Positions 26,668 through 34,070 of a DNA stretch of 64,000 nucleotides are shown here, piece by piece. The position numbers and the translations under genes were made by a program. Each line of letters begins with the position of its first letter. The first letter of the stretch is position 1. Under the pieces are notes generated by a model. The model saw only the letters and a list, made by a program, of their open reading frames with translations. It was not told the DNA's origin and made no database searches. Source of the stretch: VXRD01 sp965242535 (GTDB lineage: Bacteria > Latescibacterota > UBA2968). The DNA is taken from assembly GCA_965242535.1 (NCBI GenBank), contig OZ251458.1, forward strand, positions 2,976,001 to 3,040,000, read 5' to 3'.

Positions 26668-27834
26668 ATGGATGAAAAATGCGATGTGCTGATCGCCAAT
26701 GGCCGGGTGATCGACCCGGCAACGGGCACGGATGAGGTGCGCGATGTCGCGCTGAAAAATGGTAAGGTGGCGGCGGTTGGCCGCAATTTGGGCGAGGCCG
26801 ACGCGGCGATCGACGCAACGGGCTGTCTCGTGGTGCCGGGCCTGATCGATTTGCATACCCACGTGTACAAAGACGTGTCGATATTCGGCATCGAGGCCGA
26901 CGCGTTGTGCCCGCGCACGGGCGTGACGACGAGCGTGGATACGGGAACCGCGGGGTGGATCAATTACCGCGGGTTGGAACGCTATGTGATCGAACCGTCC
27001 GAAACGCGCATTTTGGCCTATGTCAATCTATCGGGCGTTGGGTTGCCCTGGCGCAGCGGCGAGATGGTGTACGAGGGCTATGTATCGGCTGGGGAATGCG
27101 CCCGCGCGGTTTTGAACCATCCCAAATCCGCACTGGGCGTCAAGGTGCGCCTGTACAGAGGCGTGGGCGGCGATGCGGATTTGCGCGATCTGTTGCAAAT
27201 CGCCATAGAAGCGGCCAATCGGTGCGAAAAACCCCTGATGGTTCACGTCAGCAATGCCGATGTGCCCCTGCGCGATTTGATCCGACACCTGCGCCCGGGC
27301 GATATCGTCACGCATTGTTTTCACGGCACGCAACCCGCGTCCATCATCGACCGCCGGGGCAAAGTGATTCCCGAAGCGTGGGACGCCCGCGACCGCGGGG
27401 TGATTTTCGACATCGGCCACGGCTTGGGCAGTTTTAGTTATGACATCGGGCGCGCGGCGATGGAAGATGGATTTCCGCCCGATACCATCAGCAGCGACAT
27501 TCACTCCTACAATATCGACGGCCCGGTTTACGATTTGCCCACGACGATGTCCAAGTTTCTGAATTTGGGCATGCCCCTCGACGAGGTGATCCGCCGCGCG
27601 ACCATCGAACCTGCACAGGTGATCTACCGGGCAGATGATCTCGGGCATTTGGCCGTTGGCGCGGCAGGCGATGTCGCGGTGTTAGAACTGGAATCAGGCG
27701 CGTTTGAACTGACCGATTCCATGCAACAGGTGTTGATGGGCGAGCGACGCTTGGTGTGCCGCGCATCTGTGCGAGACGGAAAAATCTGGTGGCGAGCAGA
27801 TGAAACGGATGCTACGAATTTGGAGCGCAGGTAG
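26668..27834 (+). CDS. Amidohydrolase/deacetylase family metallohydrolase (dihydroorotase-like)
   Basis: A 388-residue TIM-barrel amidohydrolase, second gene of a pair. The metal-site residues are in order: IDLHTH (His near 63 and 65), a candidate carboxylated Lys in LGVKVRL (near 159), MVHVSN (near 193), THCFHG (near 216) and SSDIHS with the catalytic Asp (near 277). The N-terminal strand pair (ANGRVIDPATG) and C-terminal return strand (LRCR-like ERRLVCRASVRDGKIWW) are typical. It resembles the group annotated as amidohydrolase/deacetylase (EF_0837/AHA_3915 type), thought to act on N-acyl amino acids or cyclic amides. Exact substrate unknown. Confidence 0.87.
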   Translation: MDEKCDVLIANGRVIDPATGTDEVRDVALKNGKVAAVGRNLGEADAAIDATGCLVVPGLIDLHTHVYKDVSIFGIEADALCPRTGVTTSVDTGTAGWINYRGLERYVIEPSETRILAYVNLSGVGLPWRSGEMVYEGYVSAGECARAVLNHPKSALGVKVRLYRGVGGDADLRDLLQIAIEAANRCEKPLMVHVSNADVPLRDLIRHLRPGDIVTHCFHGTQPASIIDRRGKVIPEAWDARDRGVIFDIGHGLGSFSYDIGRAAMEDGFPPDTISSDIHSYNIDGPVYDLPTTMSKFLNLGMPLDEVIRRATIEPAQVIYRADDLGHLAVGAAGDVAVLELESGAFELTDSMQQVLMGERRLVCRASVRDGKIWWRADETDATNLERR

Positions 27835-28029
27835 GGTAAAAGACACGGGCGGCAAGAAGATGCGGGGAACACGGGTTAATCCGCGACAAATCTCTGGCTA
27901 AGCTCAAAGCAGACCTCCCGCCATTTTCGCGTCTTTGAACTGCTGATGAGACATCGCAGTCATGTTCGAATTACTCGCCTTCATACCCCACTTCGCACCT
28001 TTCGCAATTCACCCACCGAGGAAAACGCG

Positions 28030-28869
28030 ATGAGACTCACATCCGATCAAACCGCACAATACGAGCGCGATGGTTTTCTCATGGTCCGCGATTTGTTGAC
28101 CGCCGATGAGATCGCCGCGTTTCTCGCCGCGGAACGCGAACCCAAACCCCAAGCATGGCGCGCGTTGGGCCTCAGGCGTCATACAGCCGATCCGCACTGG
28201 CGGCATCTGGCGATGCACCCCAAAATTTCGCGTGTGGTCGCGCAACTGCTCAACGGGCATCCGCGCATCGTGCAGACGATGTTCATGGACAAACGGCCCG
28301 ACGGCGGCACGGGCGTGGCCCTGCATCAAGACGTGCATTATATTCGGAACGAACCCGAGACCTTGATGGCGTGTTGGCTGGCGTTGAGCGACACGGATCG
28401 GGACAACGGGGGCCTGTGCGTGGTGCCGCGCAGCCACAAGCGACCCATATACGAAACCGCGCCGCCCAAAGACAGCCGCGAACACGCGCGTTGGGAAAAG
28501 GTCTATCGCATGCGCGGGCCCGATGGGCAGGCGTGGGATGAACCCATGCACTCGCACGAGGTGCGGGGATTGGATTTGGACGAGGTGGTGTATTTGCGCG
28601 TGCCAAAGGGCGGCGGGGTATTTTTCACCGACCGCACGATCCACGGCTCGTTTGCCAATCGGTCAGGGGATCGCCCGCGCCTCGCATTCGCCACGCATTA
28701 CGTCGAGGATGGCACCTGGGTTTATCGAGCGGATATTCAAGAGACGGTGTTGGTGGAGAAAGGCGAAAGGAACTACTGCAGGGGAGACGGGAGAGGTAAG
28801 ACGGGAGACGGGAGAGGCAAGAGGCAAGAGGGGAGAGGTAAGACGGGAGAGGTAAGAGGGGAGAGGTAA
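28030..28869 (+). CDS. Phytanoyl-CoA dioxygenase (PhyH) family protein with repeat-derived tail
   Basis: A 279-residue Fe(II)/2-oxoglutarate oxygenase. ATG 28030 follows GAGGAAAA. The metal triad is visible as HQDVHY (about residues 99-104) and IHGSFANRSGDRPR (about 205), with the 2-oxoglutarate Arg in the latter. The N-terminal DGFLMVRDLLTADEI is the usual family start. The domain ends near ETVLVEKGERNY (about residue 247). The last 30 or so residues (RGDGRGKTGDGRGKRQ and on) are encoded by the GGGAGACGGGAGAGG repeat tract, so the native stop was probably lost when the repeat arose or was inserted. Substrate unknown. Confidence 0.88.
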   Translation: MRLTSDQTAQYERDGFLMVRDLLTADEIAAFLAAEREPKPQAWRALGLRRHTADPHWRHLAMHPKISRVVAQLLNGHPRIVQTMFMDKRPDGGTGVALHQDVHYIRNEPETLMACWLALSDTDRDNGGLCVVPRSHKRPIYETAPPKDSREHARWEKVYRMRGPDGQAWDEPMHSHEVRGLDLDEVVYLRVPKGGGVFFTDRTIHGSFANRSGDRPRLAFATHYVEDGTWVYRADIQETVLVEKGERNYCRGDGRGKTGDGRGKRQEGRGKTGEVRGER

Positions 28870-29190
28870 GACGGGAGAGGCAAGAGGTAAGAGGGGATTA
28901 GCCACAAAAGGCACGAGCGGGGTACAACTGGCGACAGCTAGTTCAAAACACAAAAAGGCGATGCCCCGTGATCGGCCAAAGATACAAGAGGCAAAAGGCA
29001 GAGGTCAGTAGTCAGGCCGCGTAAAGGCGCGTAAGGGCGCGTAGGGGCGTAAAATTTTACGCCCTTACAGAGAGTCAGAGGTCATCGTAGGGACAGGCTC
29101 CCATATCTGTCCGAAGATACAAGAGGCAAGAGAGAAGGCCACCTTGATCCCATCCTCCGTAGGCTGTCGAAAGAAAACCAAAAAGCGAAT
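28780..29190 (+). repeat. Purine-rich repeats and palindromes, non-coding
   Basis: About 400 bp composed of GGGAGACGGGAGAGGTAAG units (28780-28900), a mini hairpin element, CGCGTAAGGG units, the palindrome GGGGCGTAAAATTTTACGCC (29043-29063) and a GTAGGGACAGG palindrome (29087-29118). The same building blocks are seen at 15230-15790 and around 56500. No gene is visible after the PhyH stop. Confidence 0.75.
28915..28944 (+). repeat. Mini hairpin element, copy 3
   Basis: GAGCGGGGTACAACTGGC, GACA, GCTAGTTCA. The stem AACTGGC pairs with GCTAGTT apart from one mismatch. Flanked by AAAAGGCAC on the left and AAAACACAAAA on the right, similar to the context of copy 1. Confidence 0.6.
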
Positions 29191-29193
29191 GAG

Positions 29194-29356
29194 TACTCTG
29201 TAAATTAAGTTATTCTCAATTTTGATACGCACAAATCAGCACCGACATTGCTCGCTTTTCTAACAACTTTGGTCCTACCGAATCGTGGGTTGCCTTTGAT
29301 ACGTTGGCTACGCCTGTGCCTACGGCGTGCGGCGACCTAATTAAAAAAAAGTAGGC
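29194..29356 (+). repeat. Repeat family A, copy A5, truncated
   Basis: It has an intact left end (TACTCTGTAAATTAAGTTAT) and about the first 150 bp, with a small internal difference (TACGTTGGCTACGCCTGTGC). It stops at AAAAAAAAGTAGGC, where the family's internal palindrome should continue. The remaining two thirds is missing and a broken gene begins directly at the breakpoint. Confidence 0.75.
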
Positions 29357-29360
29357 GACC

Positions 29361-29615
29361 GTGCCGATTGAGAAGCCCGTGCCCGAAAATGACCGCGTCA
29401 AAATCCGCACGTTGCCGGGCGATCAAATGGCGTGCTTGGTGCATCGCGGGAGTTTCGATCTCATCCCCCGCGCGTACGAAGCGGCCTTGCGATGGATTGA
29501 GGCCAATGGCTATCGGATCACCGGGCCGAGCCGGGAAGTGTATTTGCAAATGAAACCCGATGGCAACCCGAAGGATTACGTGACGGAAATCCAATTTCCC
29601 GTCGCAAAAACATGA
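29361..29615 (+). pseudogene. GyrI-like/AraC effector-binding domain, C-terminal fragment
   Basis: An 84-codon open frame beginning with GTG right after the truncated family A copy. It matches the second half of the effector-binding domain of GyrI/AraC-type regulators: QMACLVHRGSFDLIPRAYEA (residues 22-41), LRWIEANGYRITGPSREVY and a terminal VTEIQFPVAK. The domain is normally about 150 residues, so the first half and any DNA-binding part are missing. Its 5' end coincides with the repeat breakpoint, which suggests a deletion joined the two. It may still be expressed from the repeat, but no ribosome site is evident. Confidence 0.7.
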
Positions 29616-29641
29616 GCCGCACGTTTTCGGCCGATAGACAA

Positions 29642-29677
29642 ATACCGGGATGGATGTCGCGTCCCGGTATTTTTTTG
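29642..29677 (+). terminator. Intrinsic terminator
   Basis: Stem ATACCGGGA paired with TCCCGGTAT around an 11-base loop, followed by six or seven T. It lies 27 bases after the stop of the effector-binding fragment. Confidence 0.88.
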
Positions 29678-29691
29678 TCGGCATAAACGGG

Positions 29692-29820
29692 TCATGCATG
29701 GATGATCGGGATGCTCGGTATGTCGATCTCCGCGACCATGAAGCCGTCCTTCTCGTTTTGCTTCCGCAGCTCGACCAAGGTGAGCCGCGCTCCCTTGCGG
29801 CCATTGCACGGGTCACACAG
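29692..29820 (-). pseudogene. Possible fragment of an HNH/zinc-finger type gene
   Basis: Directly after the methyltransferase stop, in another frame of the same strand, 42 codons read LCDPCNGRKGARLTLVEL, then RKQNEKDGFMVAEIDIP and a stop. A CxxCNxxKG motif is the closing half of HNH-type zinc-binding nuclease domains. No start codon or ribosome site is present and the N-terminal half is absent. It could be a relict of a neighbouring nuclease gene, or chance; confidence is low. Confidence 0.3.
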
Positions 29821-29822
29821 GC

Positions 29823-31289
29823 TCAAACCCCATAGTATTGTGCTGAACGCTTTACGAGTCTTGACATGAGATAAGCCATTGGGCGGTCGCCCTTGATTTG
29901 GTTACAGTTCACACACAGGAGTTGGGCATTGCTCTCGTGGTTTGTCCCACCCTTGTTTTTGGGAATGATGTGGTCAACTTGAAAGTGTCGCATTTCAAAA
30001 TGTGTTTTGCATCCGGCACAGTGCCCTGCCTGTTCGCCATATAACCTGTTTTTGTGAACCGTGATGCTTTTCGGTTCGTCACCCATGTCTGTGCGCTTTG
30101 GCACGTCTTTTCGAGCGATGATCTGGCCGAATATCCCATGATGGTCTTTCAGGCGCAAGTCGACGAGTTCTACGGCTTTTTCCGATAAGTCAATACCTAT
30201 CCATTCCCGCCCTAATGCCTCTGCGGCGACACACGTCGTGGCACATCCGCAAAATGGATCGAGAACGACATCGCCCGGATTTGTGGACGCTTCAATGAGG
30301 CGGTTGAGCAACGCGAGCGGCTTCTGTGTCGGGTATCCCGTCTTCTCTCGTGATGCGGCTGATAACGGGCGAATGTCTGTGATAACATCACAAACGGCAT
30401 TGCCTTTTGTTGAGGCGAGGTAGCGTTTTAATTGAGGTTTCCCCCCTTTTTCCGGCCAATATATCAAGCCTGCTTTGTCAAGAGCGTTTAAGCGATCATG
30501 ACTGCTCGGATATGCTTCGGGCCAATTCGGTATCAAATTATTTTCGATGATAAAATCAGACATCCCGCCTTTTATGGGTGTCACCCAATGGCGGCCTACC
30601 CCTGAAGGGTCGATACCGCGCCATTCTCGCCCAGACTCGCCGCCACTTAAACCGGCGGCTGTGAGGTCGCCCAATCGGTAACGGCCTATTTTGTCGCTGT
30701 GACGGTAAAACTTTTGGATGTATTCGGGATTGTGTGGCAAAAAAACGGTATGCCATGTGTACACTTTCGTTTTTGAGTAGAACATCAGTGCATCATGGAT
30801 TCTACCATACTTCTGTGCATCGGATCGGGTATTGGTTCGTTGCCAAATGATTTCATTTTGAAAGTTATCTTTCCCAAAAATAGCGTCCATGACCAGCTTG
30901 AGATAATGGCTTGCCGTATCATCAACATGCAGATAAATACTCCCCGTGGGCTTCAATATCCGATGGAGTTCGATCACCCTTAACGACATCATAATCAGGT
31001 ACGCCTTCATGCCCTTGCCATGAACCATCCCCGCCATATCAATAACTTGGTACAGGGCTTCGTTTTTCTCGGCCAACTCCAAGTGCTCCGCGTCTTTAAT
31101 GTCGTCTAATGCCCATGAATCTTTGAACGCGGCACCCGCAGCTTTGCTTCCGATAGGGGCGGAATAATTGGCGTTAGAATTAAATGGCGGATCCAAATAC
31201 ACGAGATCGACCGATTCGCTGTTGATGCCTCGCAAGATTTCAAGATTATCGCCCTCAAAGATGGTACGATTCTCTATATTTAAACTCAT
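29823..31289 (-). CDS. Site-specific DNA methyltransferase fused to a C-terminal HNH endonuclease domain
   Basis: A 488-residue protein. ATG 31289 has GGAGG eight bases upstream; the frame continues upstream only into a family A repeat. Motif IV, YLDPPFNSN (about residues 31-39), comes first and the SAM motif I, LDPFCGCATT (about 342-351), last. This permuted order defines beta-class amino (N6-adenine or N4-cytosine) methyltransferases. After about residue 410 an HNH domain follows: CAGCKTHF (about 420), QVDHIIPKNKGG (about 433) and LLCVNCNQIKGDR (about 458). Having both activities on one chain suggests a compact restriction-modification enzyme or a methylation-guided nuclease. No separate restriction gene is adjacent. 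Target sequence unknown. Confidence 0.9.
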   Translation of the reverse strand: MSLNIENRTIFEGDNLEILRGINSESVDLVYLDPPFNSNANYSAPIGSKAAGAAFKDSWALDDIKDAEHLELAEKNEALYQVIDMAGMVHGKGMKAYLIMMSLRVIELHRILKPTGSIYLHVDDTASHYLKLVMDAIFGKDNFQNEIIWQRTNTRSDAQKYGRIHDALMFYSKTKVYTWHTVFLPHNPEYIQKFYRHSDKIGRYRLGDLTAAGLSGGESGREWRGIDPSGVGRHWVTPIKGGMSDFIIENNLIPNWPEAYPSSHDRLNALDKAGLIYWPEKGGKPQLKRYLASTKGNAVCDVITDIRPLSAASREKTGYPTQKPLALLNRLIEASTNPGDVVLDPFCGCATTCVAAEALGREWIGIDLSEKAVELVDLRLKDHHGIFGQIIARKDVPKRTDMGDEPKSITVHKNRLYGEQAGHCAGCKTHFEMRHFQVDHIIPKNKGGTNHESNAQLLCVNCNQIKGDRPMAYLMSRLVKRSAQYYGV

Positions 31290-31328
31290 AATAGAACCCT
31301 CCCTGTTTATACGAACAATAGCGTTAAT

Positions 31329-31734
31329 TACTCTGTAAATTAAGTTATTCTCAATTTTGATACGCACAACTCAGCACCTGCATGGCTCGCTTTTCTAACA
31401 ACTTTGGTCCTAAAGCATCGTGGGTTGCCTTTGATGCCTTCGGCGACCTACTTTTTGTCTACAGCAACAAAAAGTAGGCAAAAAATGCCGCTCTCATGCG
31501 CCGAGGGGCTAGGCACAGCGCAAAGCGCTTTTGTAATCGCACGACATGTGTCGGCCTGCAAGGTGGGTTGCAAAACAGAAGTGCGTTGCGAGACGGACTT
31601 GCGCGCTGTGCGTGAGGGCTTTGTTTGATGGGCTTTTGAGATGGCATGTTGGGCGATGGCTTAATTGACGGACAGCATCACGTCCGGCACGCGCTAAAAA
31701 AAATGAAATCCATAATTATCTAATTTACAGAGTA
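31329..31734 (+). repeat. Repeat family A, copy A6, full length
   Basis: About 406 bp, left end TACTCTGTAAATTAAGTTAT and right end complementing TACTCTGTAAATTAGATAAT. TTAAT occurs on both outer sides and may be a target duplication. The internal palindrome is TACTTTTTGTCTACAGCAAC...AAAAAGTAGG. The left end lies about 40 bp upstream of the methyltransferase start codon on the minus strand. Confidence 0.82.
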
Positions 31735-31806
31735 CTTAATTCAATAGTCCAATACCGCTTGGGAGCGCGCTGGCCTTCTCGCTATTCTCTGTGGGCGAAT
31801 CGCCCC

Positions 31807-33003
31807 TTATACTTCATCCACTTTTTCTTTTTCCTCTTTCACCTGCGTCGCGCCTGTTTCCGTGGTGATGAAGCAAAGCACTTGGTCGGGATCCGCGCAG
31901 TTGAGAATGATGGGCGAGTGCGTGGTTGCCAAAATTTGGGCGTTCGGCGCGGTGCTAAGTGCGTTGAAGACCGGGTCGAGGGTTGCGACGTGAAGGCCGT
32001 TTTCGAGTTCTTCGATGAGGCATGTCCCACCGAAATCCGGCATGTGGGCGAGCAGGGTTAGGGCGAGCAGGCGCAGCGTGCCGTCTGACAACATCCACGA
32101 CGGGGTTTCGAGGTCGTTGTGGTGTTTGACCACGAGATAGGCGTGTCGATCTTCGGACCGCACAACCACCTGAACAGCCGATAGACCCGGCAGGCACGCC
32201 CGCAAACACGCGAGCCAGGCCGCATGCCTGCGCGGCGCGTTTTTCTCCATCGCCGCGACGACCCAAGGCAGATTGCCGGCGTCGGGCAACAGGTTGAGCG
32301 GTTGCCCAGGCGGGCAGGGAGGTCTGAGGCGGTCGGTGTGGAAGGTCAGGGGGCGAATGCGGTTTGAGAGGGTGTGTTTGAGCCAAGTGGCGATGGGGAA
32401 ACGCGCTTCGTCTTCGGGCAGGTTGCCGAGTGCGGAACGTCGCGCGCCGAGTTTGAAGGTGGGATCCCAGCCCGCGCCGGATTCATCGTAAAACTTGTCG
32501 TTGCCCCCCGGCACTTTGTTGACGATGGTTTTGATGCCGCGCAACCGACGCGTGGCTAGGGTTTGCGGCGTGGGATCATCCACTGGAAAGAGCGATTCTT
32601 GGATGGCGCGGGCGTCCCGCTGGATGTCCGTGAGCAAGAGCACGCGCTCGGAGAGAATGCCGATGTCCTCGGTTTCTTCGAGGGTGCCGATGGCGAGTTC
32701 GTAGCGACAGCGCGAGAAGTCCCGGTCCGAGAAGAGATTGGATTCGCGTTCGGGCACGGGCAATTCGACCGCGATTTCAAATCGGTCCGCAAGCCCGTGC
32801 CAAGTGAGGTCGCGCAACGCGCTCGCCCGGCTGTAAATGGCCGCGTGGAGGCCATCGCGCACGAAATCCCCGAGAAATGCCAGCGCGTCGAGAAAGGCGG
32901 TTTTCCCACTGCCATTCGCGCCTGCCAAGAGGTGAAACCGCGCGAGGTCCTGTTCGACGTGGCGCAAGCACCGATAGTAGAGGGTTTCGAGCCGCTGGAT
33001 CAT
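31807..33003 (-). CDS. AAA family ATPase (RecF/SMC-like, AAA_21/AAA_15 type)
   Basis: A 398-residue ABC-class ATPase like those of RecF, OLD and many defence systems. Walker A is GANGSGKT (residues 28-35) in the usual N-terminal position. The signature-like region is WMLSDGTLRLLALTLLA (about 300-316), Walker B is CLIEELENGLH (about 325-335), and the switch His is in ATTHSPIIL (about 360). AGGAG lies seven bases before the ATG. A family B repeat is inserted immediately upstream of that ribosome site, so the native promoter is separated from the gene. No partner effector is directly adjacent; function unknown, with defence or DNA repair as candidates. Confidence 0.85.
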   Translation of the reverse strand: MIQRLETLYYRCLRHVEQDLARFHLLAGANGSGKTAFLDALAFLGDFVRDGLHAAIYSRASALRDLTWHGLADRFEIAVELPVPERESNLFSDRDFSRCRYELAIGTLEETEDIGILSERVLLLTDIQRDARAIQESLFPVDDPTPQTLATRRLRGIKTIVNKVPGGNDKFYDESGAGWDPTFKLGARRSALGNLPEDEARFPIATWLKHTLSNRIRPLTFHTDRLRPPCPPGQPLNLLPDAGNLPWVVAAMEKNAPRRHAAWLACLRACLPGLSAVQVVVRSEDRHAYLVVKHHNDLETPSWMLSDGTLRLLALTLLAHMPDFGGTCLIEELENGLHVATLDPVFNALSTAPNAQILATTHSPIILNCADPDQVLCFITTETGATQVKEEKEKVDEV

Positions 33004-33016
33004 GGCATGCTCCTAA

Positions 33017-33168
33017 GAAGCCATCTAAAAACTCGGACCGCCATTGAGAGAGTCGCAAAAACATTCGCTTTTCGCAGATTAAAACCCAAGAATAAGGGCC
33101 TTTATTCCCCCTTTCCTCATAGGAAAGGGGGCTAGGGGGTTAGGTCCCAATAATTTTTAGACAGCTTC
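33017..33168. mobile_element. Repeat family B (MITE), copy B3, 152 bp
   Basis: Ends GAAGCCATCTAAAAA and TTTTTAGACAGCTTC with TAA duplications at 33014-33016 and 33169-33171. The interior is almost the same as B1 and B2. It sits 13 bp from the start codon of the ATPase on its left. Confidence 0.87.
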
Positions 33169-33180
33169 TAAGACCTCTTT

Positions 33181-33885
33181 TCACACTCTTTTTCCGACGA
33201 AAAACGGACCCAGCGATTCCACGTACAGCGCGGTTTGCTGGGTTTTTCGCATGTCTTGCACGACGCGAGAGAGGGCGTGGAGTTCTGTGCCGACGAGGCC
33301 GATGACAAAGTCGTTGTCATTTACATCGAGGCCATAGCTGGCGAGGCGAATGTCGTGCGCGTGATTCTCGCGGCCATAAGCGCGACCAATAGATGCGTGT
33401 TCCATGAGGACTTCGCGCTGTTCTTTGTGGTCGAGGCGGGCGAAAGCCCCGTTGCGCCGCAAGGGGTACCAGATCGCCCAGGGCCATTCGGGGTTGAGCA
33501 AGTTGTTGCGCGGCCGGGTGATGAGCGCGTCCTCGAGATCGGGTTCGTAGCCCGTGGCGTACGTGCGCCCGAACATGGCAAATTCGGGACGCCGCGTGCA
33601 AGAGGTGAAGGGCGAGCGGTTGAGCAGGGTGCGGATCTCGGTCACAAACAGATCGGGCGATTCCGAGAGAAAAACAATGCCAACGCCATAAGGGTCGTGC
33701 GCGTCGATATAGAGCGCGGCGTCGAGACCGCTTTGGTCGAGTACGCGAGCTACGGCTTCGACAAACTTGACGCCCGTAAAGACCTGCAACTGCATGTAGA
33801 GCCGCCGATCACTCGCCTGCGGCTCGCCATCTACGGGCGCGCCGAGTTCGCGGAGGTCGAGTTTTTCTTTTGTTGGATGATGCAT
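33181..33885 (-). CDS. Chlorite dismutase family haem protein
   Basis: A 234-residue protein of the chlorite dismutase/coproheme decarboxylase (Cld/HemQ) superfamily. The C-terminal half has the family signature blocks: WYPLRRNGAFARLDHKEQRE (about residues 140-159), LMEHASIGRAYG, HDIRLASYGLDVNDNDFVIG (about 178-197) and RKTQQTALYVESLGPFFVGK at the end. The N-terminal ferredoxin-like half is less conserved, as usual. It could decarboxylate coproheme or degrade chlorite or peroxide; the sequence alone does not decide. It is preceded by a short repeat of GACGGAA units and lies between two ATPase genes without sharing an obvious operon. Confidence 0.83.
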   Translation of the reverse strand: MHHPTKEKLDLRELGAPVDGEPQASDRRLYMQLQVFTGVKFVEAVARVLDQSGLDAALYIDAHDPYGVGIVFLSESPDLFVTEIRTLLNRSPFTSCTRRPEFAMFGRTYATGYEPDLEDALITRPRNNLLNPEWPWAIWYPLRRNGAFARLDHKEQREVLMEHASIGRAYGRENHAHDIRLASYGLDVNDNDFVIGLVGTELHALSRVVQDMRKTQQTALYVESLGPFFVGKRV

Positions 33886-34070
33886 GTCAAAACTCCCGGT
33901 TCAATAAGAGGTGAGACGGAAGACGGAAGACGGAAGACGGAAATTTCTCAACGGCTTTGGATAGGTACGGAGGCCTGGCCCCGCGGTGATTTGAAAAATT
34001 GGGACAACGAGGAATCAAATTGGTATTGCGGCCTGATATTACGCAAACATGCCCATTTCGCCGGCCTTCC

